Positions 39,077-52,506 are shown, counted from the stretch's first letter. The stretch is 64,000 nucleotides of DNA from Hydractinia symbiolongicarpus (GCF_029227915.1 NC_079877.1:9114001-9178000), one strand, 5' to 3'. A program made the numbers and translations. The notes: a model not told the origin generated them from the sequence alone.

Positions 39077-42000
39077 GTAAGCACTCTCCTTATTTGCAGT
39101 TACATTTTGTTTGTTTGTTGGAGTTGAAATTTCGACTATTTGTACAAGCTTTCAAATAATTTTTATAGGCCTATTAAATTTAGCCAAAGAGTGTAGAAAC
39201 CGTACTGATGAGTTATCTACCTCGAAAACAGATTCATCTGATCATACGAATACTGACGAAATTATGATCTCTTCTCCAGCAAAAAAAACATTTTATTCTT
39301 CAGAGCTCTTCGAAAACACTAAAGAAACATCAGTGTTAGTTAGTGACTCTTCTGTATCATCAGGACCAAACTCATCGTGTGCAAATTCTGAAGACAAAAC
39401 CAATGTAAGTGAGACAACAGCTGCTGTTAGCGAAACAACATCAGGTGCTAGTTGTAATTTCTCTGAAGATCGGTTGTTGGAAACTGGAGCAGATGCAGGG
39501 AGTGTTGTGAGTGAAGGTATTGATGAATTTGGATCTACAGGTACTGTTACTTATGATTGCATACTGCAAGGTAACACCATCACTATCATCAAGGATGCAT
39601 CCTCCTCAACAGCTGATGATACTGGTCCTGATGTCATTATACAGGAGATATCACCATTGCATGATGCTTTTCCAGGACCTCTTTTTAATGCACAAAAAAT
39701 CGATCCAATTATTAAAAACTCGCCCACTGACAGTGTGCAACGAAAGTCCTTTAAGACTGAAAAAAATAATAAACTAGCAAATCGTGATTGTTCATTAAGG
39801 AATGTGAAGAAGGGGAGCCGCCTCAAATCAAAAACAAAAAGATCTCGCACCTCCTTTACACGCGACGAAGTTGTTGTTTTATCAGACGATGACAATGACA
39901 ATATCTGTGATGAAATTGTTGACATTTCATCTTCTTCCAGTGATGACGACTCCAACAAATGGAATAAAAAATGTCAATATGGTATTGCAGAAAATAAGCA
40001 TGCTGAAAAATCCTTTGTGAATACTGTGGTTCCAAGTGACATAACTAAAAGAACTATTGGAAATACTGCTGTTCATCCATCTATACTGAATGCAACAAAA
40101 GTTGAGATTATAAAAAAGTTGCAAACTAACGTAAGTGCGACACAAAAAGGTTCTGTTAATGCTGTTTCTAATATAAGTGCGGCTCAAAGCACTCCATTGA
40201 ATAATGTTGATACTGTACCTAAAGATTTCCATTCTGTAACAAATCCATGTGTTCCTACATGCAAAGATTCAACACTTTCTAATTTACTGACCACATCTAG
40301 TATTGCAACTTTTCCCATGGATTCTTCGTTAAGTAGTACAGCTTCTGAATCAAGTTGTGTTTCATCAATTATTAATACCCCTTCAGTTAGCGGTATTTCC
40401 TTGCAAAACAAAAGTGTATCCACAACAAACGTTTTGTCGTATAATATTACACTATTGAAGGATAGTAGGGTGGTTACCACAGTACCTAGTATTTCTGGTC
40501 CAGGTGACATTATGTCCTTATCAAGCAATACTTTAATTACAGCAAATGCAAATACAAACAATGAGAATTCAAAAAGTGTTGAGGAGAGGAGTAATGTTAT
40601 ATCAAGTGTTTTATCAGTGTCATCAGTCGCAAAAGATGATGAAGCTAAATTAATTGATAATCATGCTAAGGAACTGCAAAGTAATATAAAAACTAATGTT
40701 GATTTACCATCAGTACTTTCTGACAACAATGATTTGAAATGTGAAGTCCAAGAGAATGTAAAAACTAGTGGGCTGACACAAAAGAACGAGAAGCAGAAGA
40801 ACAAGAAACCACCCACAAAATCAAAGGATCATAAGTTGCGAAGTAATTTTCACTTTGGCACTGCATCATTTCTTAGTGAGTTGCTCTCTGAAGTAACACA
40901 GAATAAGAAGAACGTACCAACTGTGAAAGAGCATGCCAAAAGAGAAGAGACCTGGAAAACAAATAACATTAAAAATAAAACTATATCCTGTACTAATCAG
41001 TTTACCTTTAAAGGAAATACTGAAAATGGTAAACACGAGATTATAAACGAAATAAGTAAAGAGAATCGTGAAGAAAATATTTCTATGGCAACAGTTCAAA
41101 CAAACAATCTGCAACCTCATGCACAACGAAAGCTACTAGAAGAAGGTGAAAACAAGAATGATCATTATGTAAATGAAGGAAAAAAACATGACACGGTTGA
41201 AGCTCAGCATTTTGTAATGAGTGATCTTATGATAGATGAAAACAATGATGATATTACTAGTATACCCAAAAACGAACAGATAACTAGTGATACCGATGTA
41301 ACGTATCAAAGGTAGGCGTACTTTTTTTCCTTTTTTTTCCTATGTTTTCTGTAATATAGGCACTATTAATATGATTCAATGTCATTTTGTTCGGAGTGCG
41401 CCAACTTTTGTTTTGTTTTTTGTTGGTATTATGTGTACCAAGACAGTTTTAAATTACAACCTAAGACTTCCAAACCACTTATTACTTTAATCAATAGGTT
41501 TAAAACAATGATATTAATGTACATAATTTATTCATTCTCTGACTAGCTGAATACCCGTGGGAGAATTCACTGAATCTCTCCTTAAACCGATATAAGGGAT
41601 ACCAAACAAAAACATACAAGACAGTAATTTAAATTTTCAAAACTCACATTTCAAACCCGACCCTGGGCTCTTTGTCTCTTTTATAACGGGATGGCAAAGA
41701 GAGAAAAAAGCCCTAGGATCACGGTTGCCACAATCTGCATTATTCTGTGTTTATAACCGCTGAAACAGAACATCCAAAAAAATTATAAAACAACAATGGA
41801 AAATGTCCAAAAAAATTAAAGGTTTTTAACAGCCCTTACGTAAAAAACGAGTACGCTAAAACTATATACTTGCTTTGCCATTCTAGAAGTACACCAGGGA
41901 AAAAAAGATACCCAACATTAAAAAAAAATCCAACATTTTTCATTAAGTCATACAAAATCAGCTATTCAGTCTATTGCATATGGCAAACCTTCCAAAGTTG

Positions 42001-45000
42001 TACTCAAAATATAAGAAATTGATAGTTGAAAACACATAAAATAAAAATAAAAAAGGTGAATCATTTGGTATATTGTATATCTACCGAAATATTTCAATCT
42101 TAAAAGAACAGTTTGCTTTAACAGACTCAAACTTTTAATCAAGAAAATCACGCATAAAATCAGAGAAGATAACAATGCAGCGTTTTCGAATTTAAGAATC
42201 AAATATACTTTAAACGATTGTAACGTAACAGATGTAAACATTGATTTAAGTTTAGGTTTTAAGTTTATTTATAACAACATCAGCACTGAATCACACAGTC
42301 TGTAGTGTTAAAAAACAGTTACAACGACAAAATTACTTTGCACAGTTTATATAAATTCTTCTCTGGGATATACACGCTGTTTTTCTAAGAATAATGTGCT
42401 TTATTTTCAGCCTCGATGTTCTAAACTTCTTTGTCAAATACTATCCTCATTATTCTCAATGTGTTCTTAACATGACTATGGCCTGTAAATATATAATGCC
42501 TTAATAAAAATAGAGCATGCTATAAGTTACTATAGCTAGCTAATGGCAATTTCTACTACATGTAACGACCCATTGCTTGGACAGAAAAGTTTAGTTCGTT
42601 TGATATACAATAAAGAAAGTAAACTTCTAATCAATTTTTGACAACAACATTAACTTCGTTCGACACCAACAGTTTGTTTTTTACATTTTAGATTCGAATT
42701 ACATTCATATTCGAATGCAATACAACCTCGGTCCCAGAACACAAAAATTGAAAATATAGAAAAACATAGAAGCTTTAAGCTAACCTCATGATGAGTAGAC
42801 ATTGGCATGTTTTGTTTAAAATAACTTATCTTCAGGATTAATTTGAAAAACAGACAACCTTCTTCGCTTTGGTTTTCTTTTTTCGGTTGATAAACAACTT
42901 GTTTCCGTGAGATACGGCGTACACATAGTAAACCGGGGGTAGAATTAAATTATTCTATAAATACCCCATGGGGTTTTTAAAACAAAAAAACAAAAACGTT
43001 TAAAAAAAGGTTTTAATAAAATAAAAAAACAGAGTTCTATTTTTTAAAGCAATAAGAAAAAGGAATTAAATGTTTAAATAGTAACCCCTTGATTTGCGTT
43101 TTTTAAATTTTGGCGTAACGCCACGCTTTGGGGACACAATGCATGAGAAATAAGAAAGTGACTCGTATATTATTGTCCTGGGCCTCAACGTGCGCATACA
43201 CACACACACGCAAACTTATAAACAATGATATTAATGTACATAATTTATTCATTCTCTGATGTAATGACATACTGTCAATATGTCATTCGTACTGCCATAT
43301 ATTTGTTTAGTTGTTTAAAGTATTGTTTTATATTTTAGTTATGCTCAATGCAGCTTTACAGAAACAGAACCAAAACAACTTGCTTTAGCTGTAAATGAGT
43401 TTAACACGTCGCATGAGAATTATCTTCGTGGATGTACATGGTAAGTAAATATGATGCAGTGAATGATGGCATAACCTTTGTTGGTAGAGTTTTAGTATTG
43501 GCATTTGGTATATTTTGAGTGCAGTATATGAACTTTTTTTATTTACCATAGCAACTGTTAAATAAGAAAGAAAAGCTTCGAATAGTATTTCTTTATTTCT
43601 AAAACCTGGTTACTGTGTTGCCTTTATTTTTGTATTTTCTATAGAGAATTTAACTCTTATTGTATTTCATTGCTGCATCAAGAGGGTGATTTGTGGAGGT
43701 TTATTTTAAAAAAGAAGAAAAAAACCTGTAGGACTATTGTTATAAAGTCACCCTCAAACCTACATTATTTTTCTTAATTATATGGTACTATATAAAATAT
43801 GTGAAACTTACTAATGTACTTGCTAAAAACCTGTTTATTTAAAAAAACTAAAAATTCCAACGTTTGAAAACACTACCATTTCTTTTGAAATCTAATAATT
43901 GTAACATTACCTCCAGTAATAATGCTTTTTTACATTTTACATTTTGATAAGGAAGCATTACCATTCTTCTAATTCTCTGAGGTGAACATCGATGTGTTTT
44001 TCTTTTATCCAAGATAGATGTAACTTGAACTTAGAAATGTTTTGTGCTCGTTTTCTCTCTAAATTTAGATGTTGTTCGTTATTGGGGCATGTAATGACAA
44101 ATTAAAACATAAATTGCCCACATGAAAGACAAGTTTTCTGATGCGCAAATGTGAACAATGTTTTCCCAACGTGAAATAAATTGAATTAAGAGGGCTGAGT
44201 ATGGATACCTTTGCTCGCCTTCTCACATGGGGATTTTAAATTAATGAAATAAGGGTTTTGCAAATGTAGCAAAAACGTGATACCATTTTTATAATGCTAG
44301 ACATTCTGCTTTTTTTGGTGATATTGTGATATCTTTAACTTGGTTTCAGGTCTCCTGATGGGTGTTCTATTTTGACGAACAGTAGTGATAATATATTGCG
44401 TTTGTTTACCATACCTGATGACATTGACAAAAACACGGACAACGAATTGGTATGTAAAGTGCTTGACTTTAATTTATTTTTTTATGCATTTCGTACATCC
44501 TGTAAATATTTCCTTACTTTCCATGGATATTTATTACTGGTTTTTCAAAGTTAAGCTATACTTGGACAGTTCTAACTTTATTCAAGCTTATACTTTACGT
44601 TCAATTGAACTTATAAATTCTACATCACCATACAATACGAAGATTGCCAAGTGATTATGTTTGATACAAATTATACAAAAGTCCCAAACATGATTTTAAA
44701 ATACTTAAAAGCGATTGTAAACTTCACCACATCGACATTTTTTTATTTGTTTGTTGATTATTTTTGGTTTGTTTTAAAAGTTTAGGGGAAAATCTGAGTT
44801 TTGATGTAACGTAATTCTTTAGACTGCTTCCCTGAGAATGAGTGAAGGTGAAACTGTATATGATATGACATGGTATCCGTTTATGAACTCAGCTGATCCA
44901 GATACTTGCTGGTATGTATGAGCAGGTATATTGTAGGCGCAAGAGTATACACAATTGACAAAAACGCAAATAGTGAAAACGTTGAAACTGTGTTTAGTTA

Positions 45001-48000
45001 AAATTTGTTTAATTTGGTCAAATGCACTGACTGTTTTTGGCCTGTTCGTTTTTTAATTTCTTTCTTTTTCTGGAGGCAGACCGAGAACAATTTGGCAGCA
45101 GGTAGTAGTGACAGACTTCCTGCAGAGGAATTTGCAGAGGATGTTAGATCTAACACATTCTATATCAGATGAACAGAGAGTTATTAAAACACCCTGTCCA
45201 ACCGATGCTAGCATAAAAACGGTTGTAAAGCGGAGAATAATAATGATGTTTGTTTTTGTTTTGTTTTTATTTTGCTTTTAGTGCTTTTGTTCAGTTGTTT
45301 CCTTCTTGATCAGATGCATTTTGCTACAAGATTACTAGTAGTAATTACCTTATTGGGGGGAAAACAGGGTTTATATTGGTTCAATTCATAGAATATTCAC
45401 TTTCCCTGACTAAATTTGGGTTTCAAGCGAAGAAAAAAATCTTCCCCTCTTCTGTAATCATGAAAATTATAGTTTAATAGAGAAACTAGTTGATTTTCTT
45501 AAGTAGAAACGAAAGAACTCTAATAAAAACGGCCAGTAGTAAAGTTCTCTGAATTCATATAGCTGGCTGTGGGAGCAAATTTGTTACCGTGGAAAAACTT
45601 TAGTCGCTAACCTTTAAAATAAGTCTTTTTTCACAGATTTTTTCCTTGATAAAGTATCTGGCGTGACGTGTATGTTTTGTTAAGTCATGTAATGATATTT
45701 AGTTTTAATGTGTGACTTTTTATTAGTGTACTGATACTGTAACCTTTTCTTCAGTTTTATTTCTACAAGTCGAGACCATCCAATTCATCTTTGGGATGCA
45801 TGTACTGGACGTATCCGTTGCTCTTATCGCGCCTTTGATCAGATGGTGTGTGCAATTGAACTTCTGATATATTTGTTGAAGATGTTTATATTAGTATTTA
45901 CCTTGTCAAATCTTGGACCCCTTAACCATTTATTTGAATCCATTTTTACATATTTGGAAAACGTTGTTAAATCCAAACCTTTGTTACACTTAGAAGGATG
46001 CCTCTCATAATTAATTTGCCTTTTTTCAACTCATTGTCCAAAATGACTGGACAAAAAACGATTTATTTCCAGAGCATACTACTCCTCTGTGATAGTCCAA
46101 GATATTTATATTTTGGACTAGAACTAATGGTCTCTTGTGGAATTAAAGGACCAGACTGACACAACGAAATGCAACAAAATAGTATTTTTGTTTACGTTGA
46201 CAGGATGAGCTTGCAAGTGCAAACAGCATTGCTTTTAACCTTGACGGAAGTAAGATTTACTGTGGCTTTAATAAAGTTGTGAGAGTGTTTGATTCAGCAA
46301 GACCTGGACGAGATTTTACAGAAATACACACAGTTGGTAAGCTTTGACGTTTATTAAAGTTTTTAATTGGTAATTTTTTAATTCGTTAATAAAAACAGCA
46401 CAATTTTTTTATATTGTGCCAAGATTGTTTGAAAATGCCTTTTCTAATTATTGTTTTCACTTTTTAGCTAAAAAACAGCCGCACAGAAAAGGTATAAATA
46501 TTTTACTAAATGAAGAATGAATGAATAAATGAATGAATGAATGAATGAATGAAAAAATGAATGAATGAATGTGTAAGTGAAAAAATAAGCAGGTTCAAAG
46601 AATAAAAGTAATAAAATGTGAAACTATTTTTTTGATACAGTCTACGAGAGTAATACGTTATTTTTGTACTGCAATTGCTGCACTGTGCTATGATTTCATA
46701 TATCTTAAAGAAAGAAAAGTTTTGAAACTAAATTCTTCGCAGAACTATTTCGCAAAAATAAATATCATGAGACCGGCATGTCAATTGTAAAAACGGATCA
46801 CAGTGTAAGCATGAGGTTATGGTTTATGTTTTGGCTGCGGTTGTTAACACATATATGATGACTCTCTGTAAGTAAAGAATGTAACATACTGAATTTATTA
46901 TTATTATTATTATTTTATTGATAGGACGAAACAGATTCGCACTTAACATGAACCAATCAGGAATTATTTCATCCATTGGTTTTTCTAGAGAGTACAACGG
47001 TTTGTTTGCTCTGGGTTCATTTTCAAAATCAAGTATGTACTGGATTATTATTATGGTTTTTTCATTCATATCTGATCAATTTCTGTAAGATAAAGGGGAC
47101 GAAATATTAACAGTAACTCCTTAATGTCTCCTCATTTTTTTTCTTGAAGCTGCAAATGCCTTAAAGGTAATATATAGAGAATAAACAAACAATAAATGAG
47201 CTGTTTTTTCGGAAATATGCACAAATTTCTTTATGCAGCAATGCGTTTTACGACAACGACAACAACCACATGGAATTCTTCCCTTCAGAAAAAACAAAAT
47301 TGTAGGCACAAGTGTGCTAACACAATTTAGCTTTGTTTACAAGAAAAATAAAAGGTAACTTGTCCATCAAACATCATAAGAAAACTAAGTTTGTATGCTT
47401 CATAACTTTCCGTAACATATAATAAGCATAAAACTAGCTGGCTACCTAGCAAAATATTTCGAAAATTTGGAGCTGCAAATTATTTCTTAACTTCGATAAC
47501 TCGATGCAACCTTGTTTTCTGTGTAATTGCATATAAACTCTGCGATTGATTTTACGTTCTCTGCCTCGTGTATGTTTCAACATGCTCCCATCAATTTCCT
47601 ACTTTGTCCTAAAATCACATGACTATGTCTTGTTCTATTGAGGCATTTCTGCTGCTGACAACAGCATGCTGAGACCTTTACCCCTATATATGATTGCATA
47701 TTATCTTTAATTGCATTTCTCAAAGGCTCATTACATAAGGACAACTGTAATTGTATTTAACAAAATTATTTTTTTGCGGTTTTATTCTTGTTGTTCAGTC
47801 CTCATTTTTTGCATTTGTTGTTCTTTTATTTAAACATATCTTTCATTTCTGTTTTTAAGTTTTCCTCATTTTATGTTTCTTCTCCTTCATTTATGTTTTT
47901 GTTATTGTTTCTGACATCTCTTTACTTTGTTTTTCAGTCGGTTTGTATTCTACGAGTGATAACAAGTTGTTGCATATTTTAAACGCTGATGTAGATGGTC

Positions 48001-51000
48001 ACCTTGGTGGGATCACTCAAGTAAAATTTACAGATGATGGTTTATACCTATTTAGTGGTGGAAGAAAGGTAAAGTATGGTTTTTTCTAAAATGTGTAATT
48101 GTTGTACGACAGCGTCAAGAAAACATTGCTTTGTAAATTTCTTTTAGAATTCAAAACTAAGTCCGTTTAAAAGTTTCAAACTGTGTCCCAAAAGAAATTA
48201 AATTAAAAATAATTTTTTGAGGAAACATATCTTTTATTAAATACTCATTGAGAACCTTCGCTATTCCTTCTTCGAAAAACCTTATAAACTCATTTCTATC
48301 CGACCATTTTATAATATTGACTTTTTTAGTGTTGTGGTTGGACGGTTTGTTAACCCTATTCAGTCCGGGGGGGCGGATTCCGCCCCCCCCTGACGGTTTT
48401 TTTTAATAACTCCTGATTGCTTTCCTATATAGCTATGATAATTAGTGAGTTTCAACATTTATCTATTAGACACCTGCATGCTAAATTTTTAGGTCCTATA
48501 CCTTTCAGAGGCTTTGATATTGGCCATTACTCGAAACTACCCCTAAAATCTCTATGAAATCCTTATAATGGGAAAAATATAATAACTCCTGTTAGGATTA
48601 TCCTTAGAACTTGAAACTTGCAACACAACTTTGTTTCATCAAGAAGAATCATTTTGAATAATTTTGACACGTGACTAATCCGATTTCCCGATTTTATCAG
48701 ATTTTACTCGAAAATCAGAAAAAAACGGATTTTCGGGCAATTTTTGGCAATTTTTTATCTGATCCATGTAAAAACCGGAAGATATGTTAAAAAAATTTAT
48801 TTAGTTTTCAAAAACTTCAAACAGAATGTAAAAATTCACTCTAGAACAAAAGTAATTATATTTTAAGTAGATAGTTGCATTTTTAACAATTTTCAAGCTT
48901 CTGATGACGTCACAGAAAATGTGCTGTAGCAAGCAAAAATTTATTGCTGCCATTTTGTTCCTTTTATGACGTAATTTAAGTGTGCCAAGTTAGATTCAAT
49001 TTGAACAATCCTATAAAAAGTTATTGAGGGGGGGGGGGGGCGGAATCAGGCTCCCCCCGGTCATAGTATGTTCGAAAAACCCCGGACCGAATAGGGTTAA
49101 GTGCGATAACAAATGCAACAATTTGACATCTTAGCAGAGATCAGTATAATTGAAACTTCTTGATTCTCCAATTCTTATTCTGATCGTATTTCAACTTTTG
49201 AATTCAATCAAATATAATCCGAAATCATGCAATTTTTCTTGACATTTTCCATCAGCAATGAAAGTAGCTGTGAACCGAGAAAGACCCTTGATATATGATG
49301 CTACTACTAAAATCTAACCACTAACTATGTGGTTAAAATAGAAGTAAACCATGCTAAGTTACTACAGAAGAGGAAAGTAAAAATGTGAATCAATTTCCTG
49401 TTATATTTGCGGCATGAAAAAACACAACCTTAAATCCCTTACAGACCATTTCTACTGCAAAACATTGTACAACTCCAACTTCTCGGTCTTTTGTCTTTCA
49501 ATATGATTTTTTTTATAGGACACTGAACTTATTTGTTGGGATATGAGGAACACGACGATGCCTTTGTTTAAACTCCTTCGTGCAGTCAATACAAATCAAA
49601 GAATACAATTTGATATAGACAGGTGAATTGAGTAGAAGCTTCCCTGATTTATTTTCTTTGATGTACTGAAGATTTTTTTTTTTTTGACAGAATGTGGATA
49701 GAATATTTGCTATTCTCACTAAAAAAATTTGATAACAGAGGATAAAAAGTTTAACAACCATACAGTAATTAAATAACCTGCTACAACGGTTTTTTGATTA
49801 TGTTGTCGTTAATCTTTGTTCGGAAGCGAAGCTCGTATCAGAAATACAAAATTAAAAGGGATTTGATGCCATCAAAACAGGACTTTCTGAAACCTAAACG
49901 ATGCTAATTTTAAAAATAACAAATATCAAATCATATCAAATTTTTCCAAGAGTATAATTTTGAAGAAGCATAAGGAAGGATATCTTTTCCTTTTAAAATT
50001 GATATTTGATAAATTTTTTTATCTCTTTACTTTGCAGATGTGGTTGTCACGTTGTGAGCGGTGATAGCAACAATGTGATAAATGTATGGGATTTGAACGA
50101 CATTTTCGACAATATCACCGATGACGTAATATCTCATCAACCTACTCATCAATATGTTGCTCATGAAGATGCAGTCAATGCTGCGAGGTAAACGTGTTTT
50201 TATTTATGTTGTATATGTAAGCAAAGTATTCGAGTTTAAAATGAAAATACTGAATCATACTTCTTGGGTTCAGCCTTGTGACGTTCAGATCCTATAATAA
50301 TGTCCTTACAGTGTTTTTAAAAACTGTTAGTAATTTAGAAGGGTAGATAAAATAGACATTTTTTTCAAAAGCATAACGCTTATAAGCATTATCAGTCTCA
50401 AATAATCTTTTATATGACTTAATTAACACCATTACAATATCTGAACTTGGCCTTGTGTCCTTACACCCTCGATTTTGTGGCTGTTCTTTTTAATATAAAA
50501 AAGGACCCTTTTTACCCATATAGCTCATAGGAAACGTTTAAATTTTTAATTTGTTTATTCGATAAGGATAATGTAAGCATACTCTAAACCTGATTGTGTT
50601 TTTCGCATAAATGAGGAATGAGGAATTTATGAAATTTTGTCGCTAAGAAGTGATCAATTTATATACTACAGACAAAACCTTTTTCGTTTAACAGTCATTG
50701 CCGAAATTTGAAACAAAATGGCCGTCACCAAATGGACGCCAGCAACGATTGACACACCAATTTTCATACACTAATTTTTATACACCAATTTCATACACCA
50801 CAAATTCTTAAAGATTTAGTTCTTTTATGCAATCGTTTCCATGCTCACAAATAGGAATATATACGCGAGGAATATATAAATGTAAAGGAATAATAATGAT
50901 TATACTAATTGAAAAGATTCCTGAAGTTATAGTATTAATCAACACGGAAGTGTCTTGTAAGATATATAAGCTCCCCTTACTCTCGAGTGCGAAACGCTAT

Positions 51001-51465
51001 TCCGTTGTACCGAAAGTATGGATTTAAACAAATAGCCTAAGATCATCAGTGGCGATCATTGACAAGTTCAAAATGCACATTGTATGCCTATGTAAATTCT
51101 TGTGACGGCGAACTCCGAAGTGAGCTGTATTGTTCCCTCGTGTTTTATCGTCCATTGTTGTAGTTCTACTTGGAATTATCAGAGGAACGAAAGGTGTAGC
51201 TGTTTCTCTTGTTGTCATATTTCATGAAATAATAGTTACAACTACTTTACACCTACGCCAAATATACAGTACTATTCAAAGTTCGCTACTAAACTATAAT
51301 AACAAGCTTTTTTTATATCATAGCTTACACCCAACTAAATCTCTGCTGGCTACAACATCTGGTCAACGTCATTTTATCGTCGACGATTCTGATTCAGATT
51401 CTATGGAAACAGACAATAAAACTATACATAATTTTGATAATTCATTAAGAATTTGGAGCATTTAG
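38661..51465 (+). CDS. WRAP53: WRAP53/TCAB1-like WD40 protein with an N-terminal CtIP/Sae2-like zinc module
   Basis: Exons: 38661-38711, 38881-39076, 39169-41311, 43339-43440, 44350-44449, 44823-44911, 45755-45845, 46204-46336, 46468-46491, 46925-47032, 47938-48068, 49519-49622, 50038-50187, 51324-51465; phases agree and the sum is 1,187 residues. The C-terminal 400 residues are a WRAP53 WD40 propeller: [103 protein letters not shown]53 binds CAB-box RNAs and telomerase RNA in Cajal bodies and is also recruited to double-strand breaks. Human WRAP53 has 548 residues; the extra length is a 714-codon disordered exon plus the zinc module. The donor at 41311 overlaps an alternative stop (TAG 41313-41315), so two separate genes remain possible. 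Confidence 0.88.
39169..41311 (+). other. Large disordered exon with two SUMO-interaction-like motifs
   Basis: One 2,143-bp exon, Ser/Thr/Asn-rich and charged, without repeats. At about 39868-39960 it encodes [12 protein letters not shown] and then [14 protein letters not shown], two hydrophobic-acidic motifs of the SIM type. Near 40830 is a more ordered stretch [15 protein letters not shown]. Disordered, phosphorylatable arms are typical of DNA-repair scaffolds such as CtIP, and WRAP53 also has a short one. Confidence 0.65.
41544..43221. mobile_element. 1.68-kb insertion flanked by about 40-bp direct repeats
   Basis: The sequence aacaatgatattaatgtaca then taatttattcattctctga ends at 41543 and recurs at 43221-43259. 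Between them lies DNA starting ctagctgaatacccgtggga and ending in a cacacacacgcaaac run. The direct repeats look like a long target-site duplication. The start resembles the short repeats at 15541 and 18575. No coding frame. A retrotransposition product is likely; the family is not assigned. Confidence 0.65.
45075..45180 (+). other. Possible retroelement fragment in a WRAP53 intron
   Basis: One frame reads [20 protein letters not shown], which recalls the short Gly-Arg-Pro ... W-x-Q-V-V segment seen downstream of reverse transcriptases in some LINEs. It is too short to assign. It is not part of WRAP53, whose flanking exons join directly. Confidence 0.25.
46511..46572. repeat. gaat tetranucleotide microsatellite
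   Basis: An imperfect (gaat)n run of about 60 bp lies in the WRAP53 intron between exons 46491 and 46925. Confidence 0.85.
48354..49096. mobile_element. 743-bp TTAA MITE with G-rich hairpin ends
   Basis: The ends are ccctattcagtccgggg and its partner ccccggaccgaataggg, flanked by TTAA at 48350-48353 and 49097-49100. Next to the left end ggggggg-cgg pairs perfectly with ccg-ccccccc (48367-48389). The right end has a run of 13 G. No coding capacity. It lies in the WRAP53 intron before exon 49519, and its right repeat is the left breakpoint of the tandem duplication. Confidence 0.85.
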
Positions 51466-51719
51466 TATTTTTTAGTTTAAGAAAAGAGAAAACTTTTTCT
51501 TTTGTGTTTTAACTGTAAATGTTTTATGACATTATCACCTAATTTTGTATCCACCTCGAGGGAGAAAGTGTGTTTGAATCAACCTTACAATTTCGACTGC
51601 CTGTTGTGTGGACTCATTCAGAAAGTAGATACTCTTCAAAACTAGTTTTAATATCAGATGAACACTTTTTACCAGATGTATTATCAACGGTGACAAAAAC
51701 CTGTGACCATTTTTAATCT

Positions 51720-52260
51720 CGGTCCACCGAGTCCTTGCGTTTCAGATTAGATCTTGTGCAAATTCTTGTATAGGTGTGCGATCTTCCTTCACGTTGCATC
51801 CAGTGCTTCTCTATTATATTGGTTCGATGCAGGAATTTACGGGCTATTTTTCGGCTTGTTTTTCGTGTCTCATATGCGTTCCATCCTGATGTCAAAAAAT
51901 ATATTTGAAACCACTTTGTATGTATGTGTGTATGTGTGTATGGATGGATGGAGGGATGGAGGGATGGAGGGATGGAGGGATGGATGGATGGATGGTTTTT
52001 AACACTGTCTTTTGTTGTCGCATGTTCAAGACAACATTCATGTAGGTTCCGGTCTGTTTTACCGATGTAAATATTTGAACAACCAGGACAACAAAAACGG
52101 TATACTAAATTTGACTCGTTTTATCTTTGTTACTCGTGAAATAACTGATTTTTGTTGTAGAATAAGTTAGTTTCAGGATAAGTTTCACATTTCGACGGAC
52201 ATACCTCCGCAATTTCCTTTCTAAAGATCAAACTAAGTGTTGACTTTGACCGCCAAAGTA
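51720..52260 (-). pseudogene. Penelope-like element relic with a GIY-YIG nuclease motif, copy A
   Basis: On the minus strand at about 52008-52115 one frame reads [20 protein letters not shown] followed by [13 protein letters not shown]. The CCPGC block before YIG and the later EHA block fit the GIY-YIG endonuclease of Penelope-like retroelements. Upstream (52120-52220) RYVRRNVKLILKLTYSTTKI fits the linker between reverse transcriptase and nuclease. The C-terminal part continues at 51720-51895. Several frameshifts and a minisatellite interrupt it. Confidence 0.7.
51930..51993. repeat. ggatggatggag minisatellite, copy A
   Basis: A gtatgtgt run leads into a ggat/ggag 4-8-bp repeat of about 60 bp inside the Penelope-like relic. 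Copy B is at 56969-57032. Confidence 0.85.
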
Positions 52261-52506
52261 AGTCTTAATCCTTTAAAAAACCCTTGTCGCTCACAAGTTG
52301 ATTTTGTTGCCCAAAATTGAAGCCATTCAACAAGTTTGTTACCCAGACAAACACGATCCCATGCCCTGTTGGGTTTTTTATTTATACAAGGAGGAAAGCG
52401 TAAGGCTTTGTGATAACAATAATTATCAGTCTATCTTCTGCATAAGAAGAAAAAAAAAAGATTTTTTTTTAAATTTGATGAATCAATATTTTTTTCCTCT
52501 TTCGTT

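Noticed and set aside
39551-41126. Several minus-strand open frames in the large WRAP53 exon
   Set aside because: They are shadows of the plus-strand coding exon and show no domains.
39111-41315. A 734-residue single-exon gene starting at 39111
   Set aside because: Its first 19 codons are intron. The acceptor at 39167-39168 joins in phase to the upstream exons; only the alternative stop at the end stays open.
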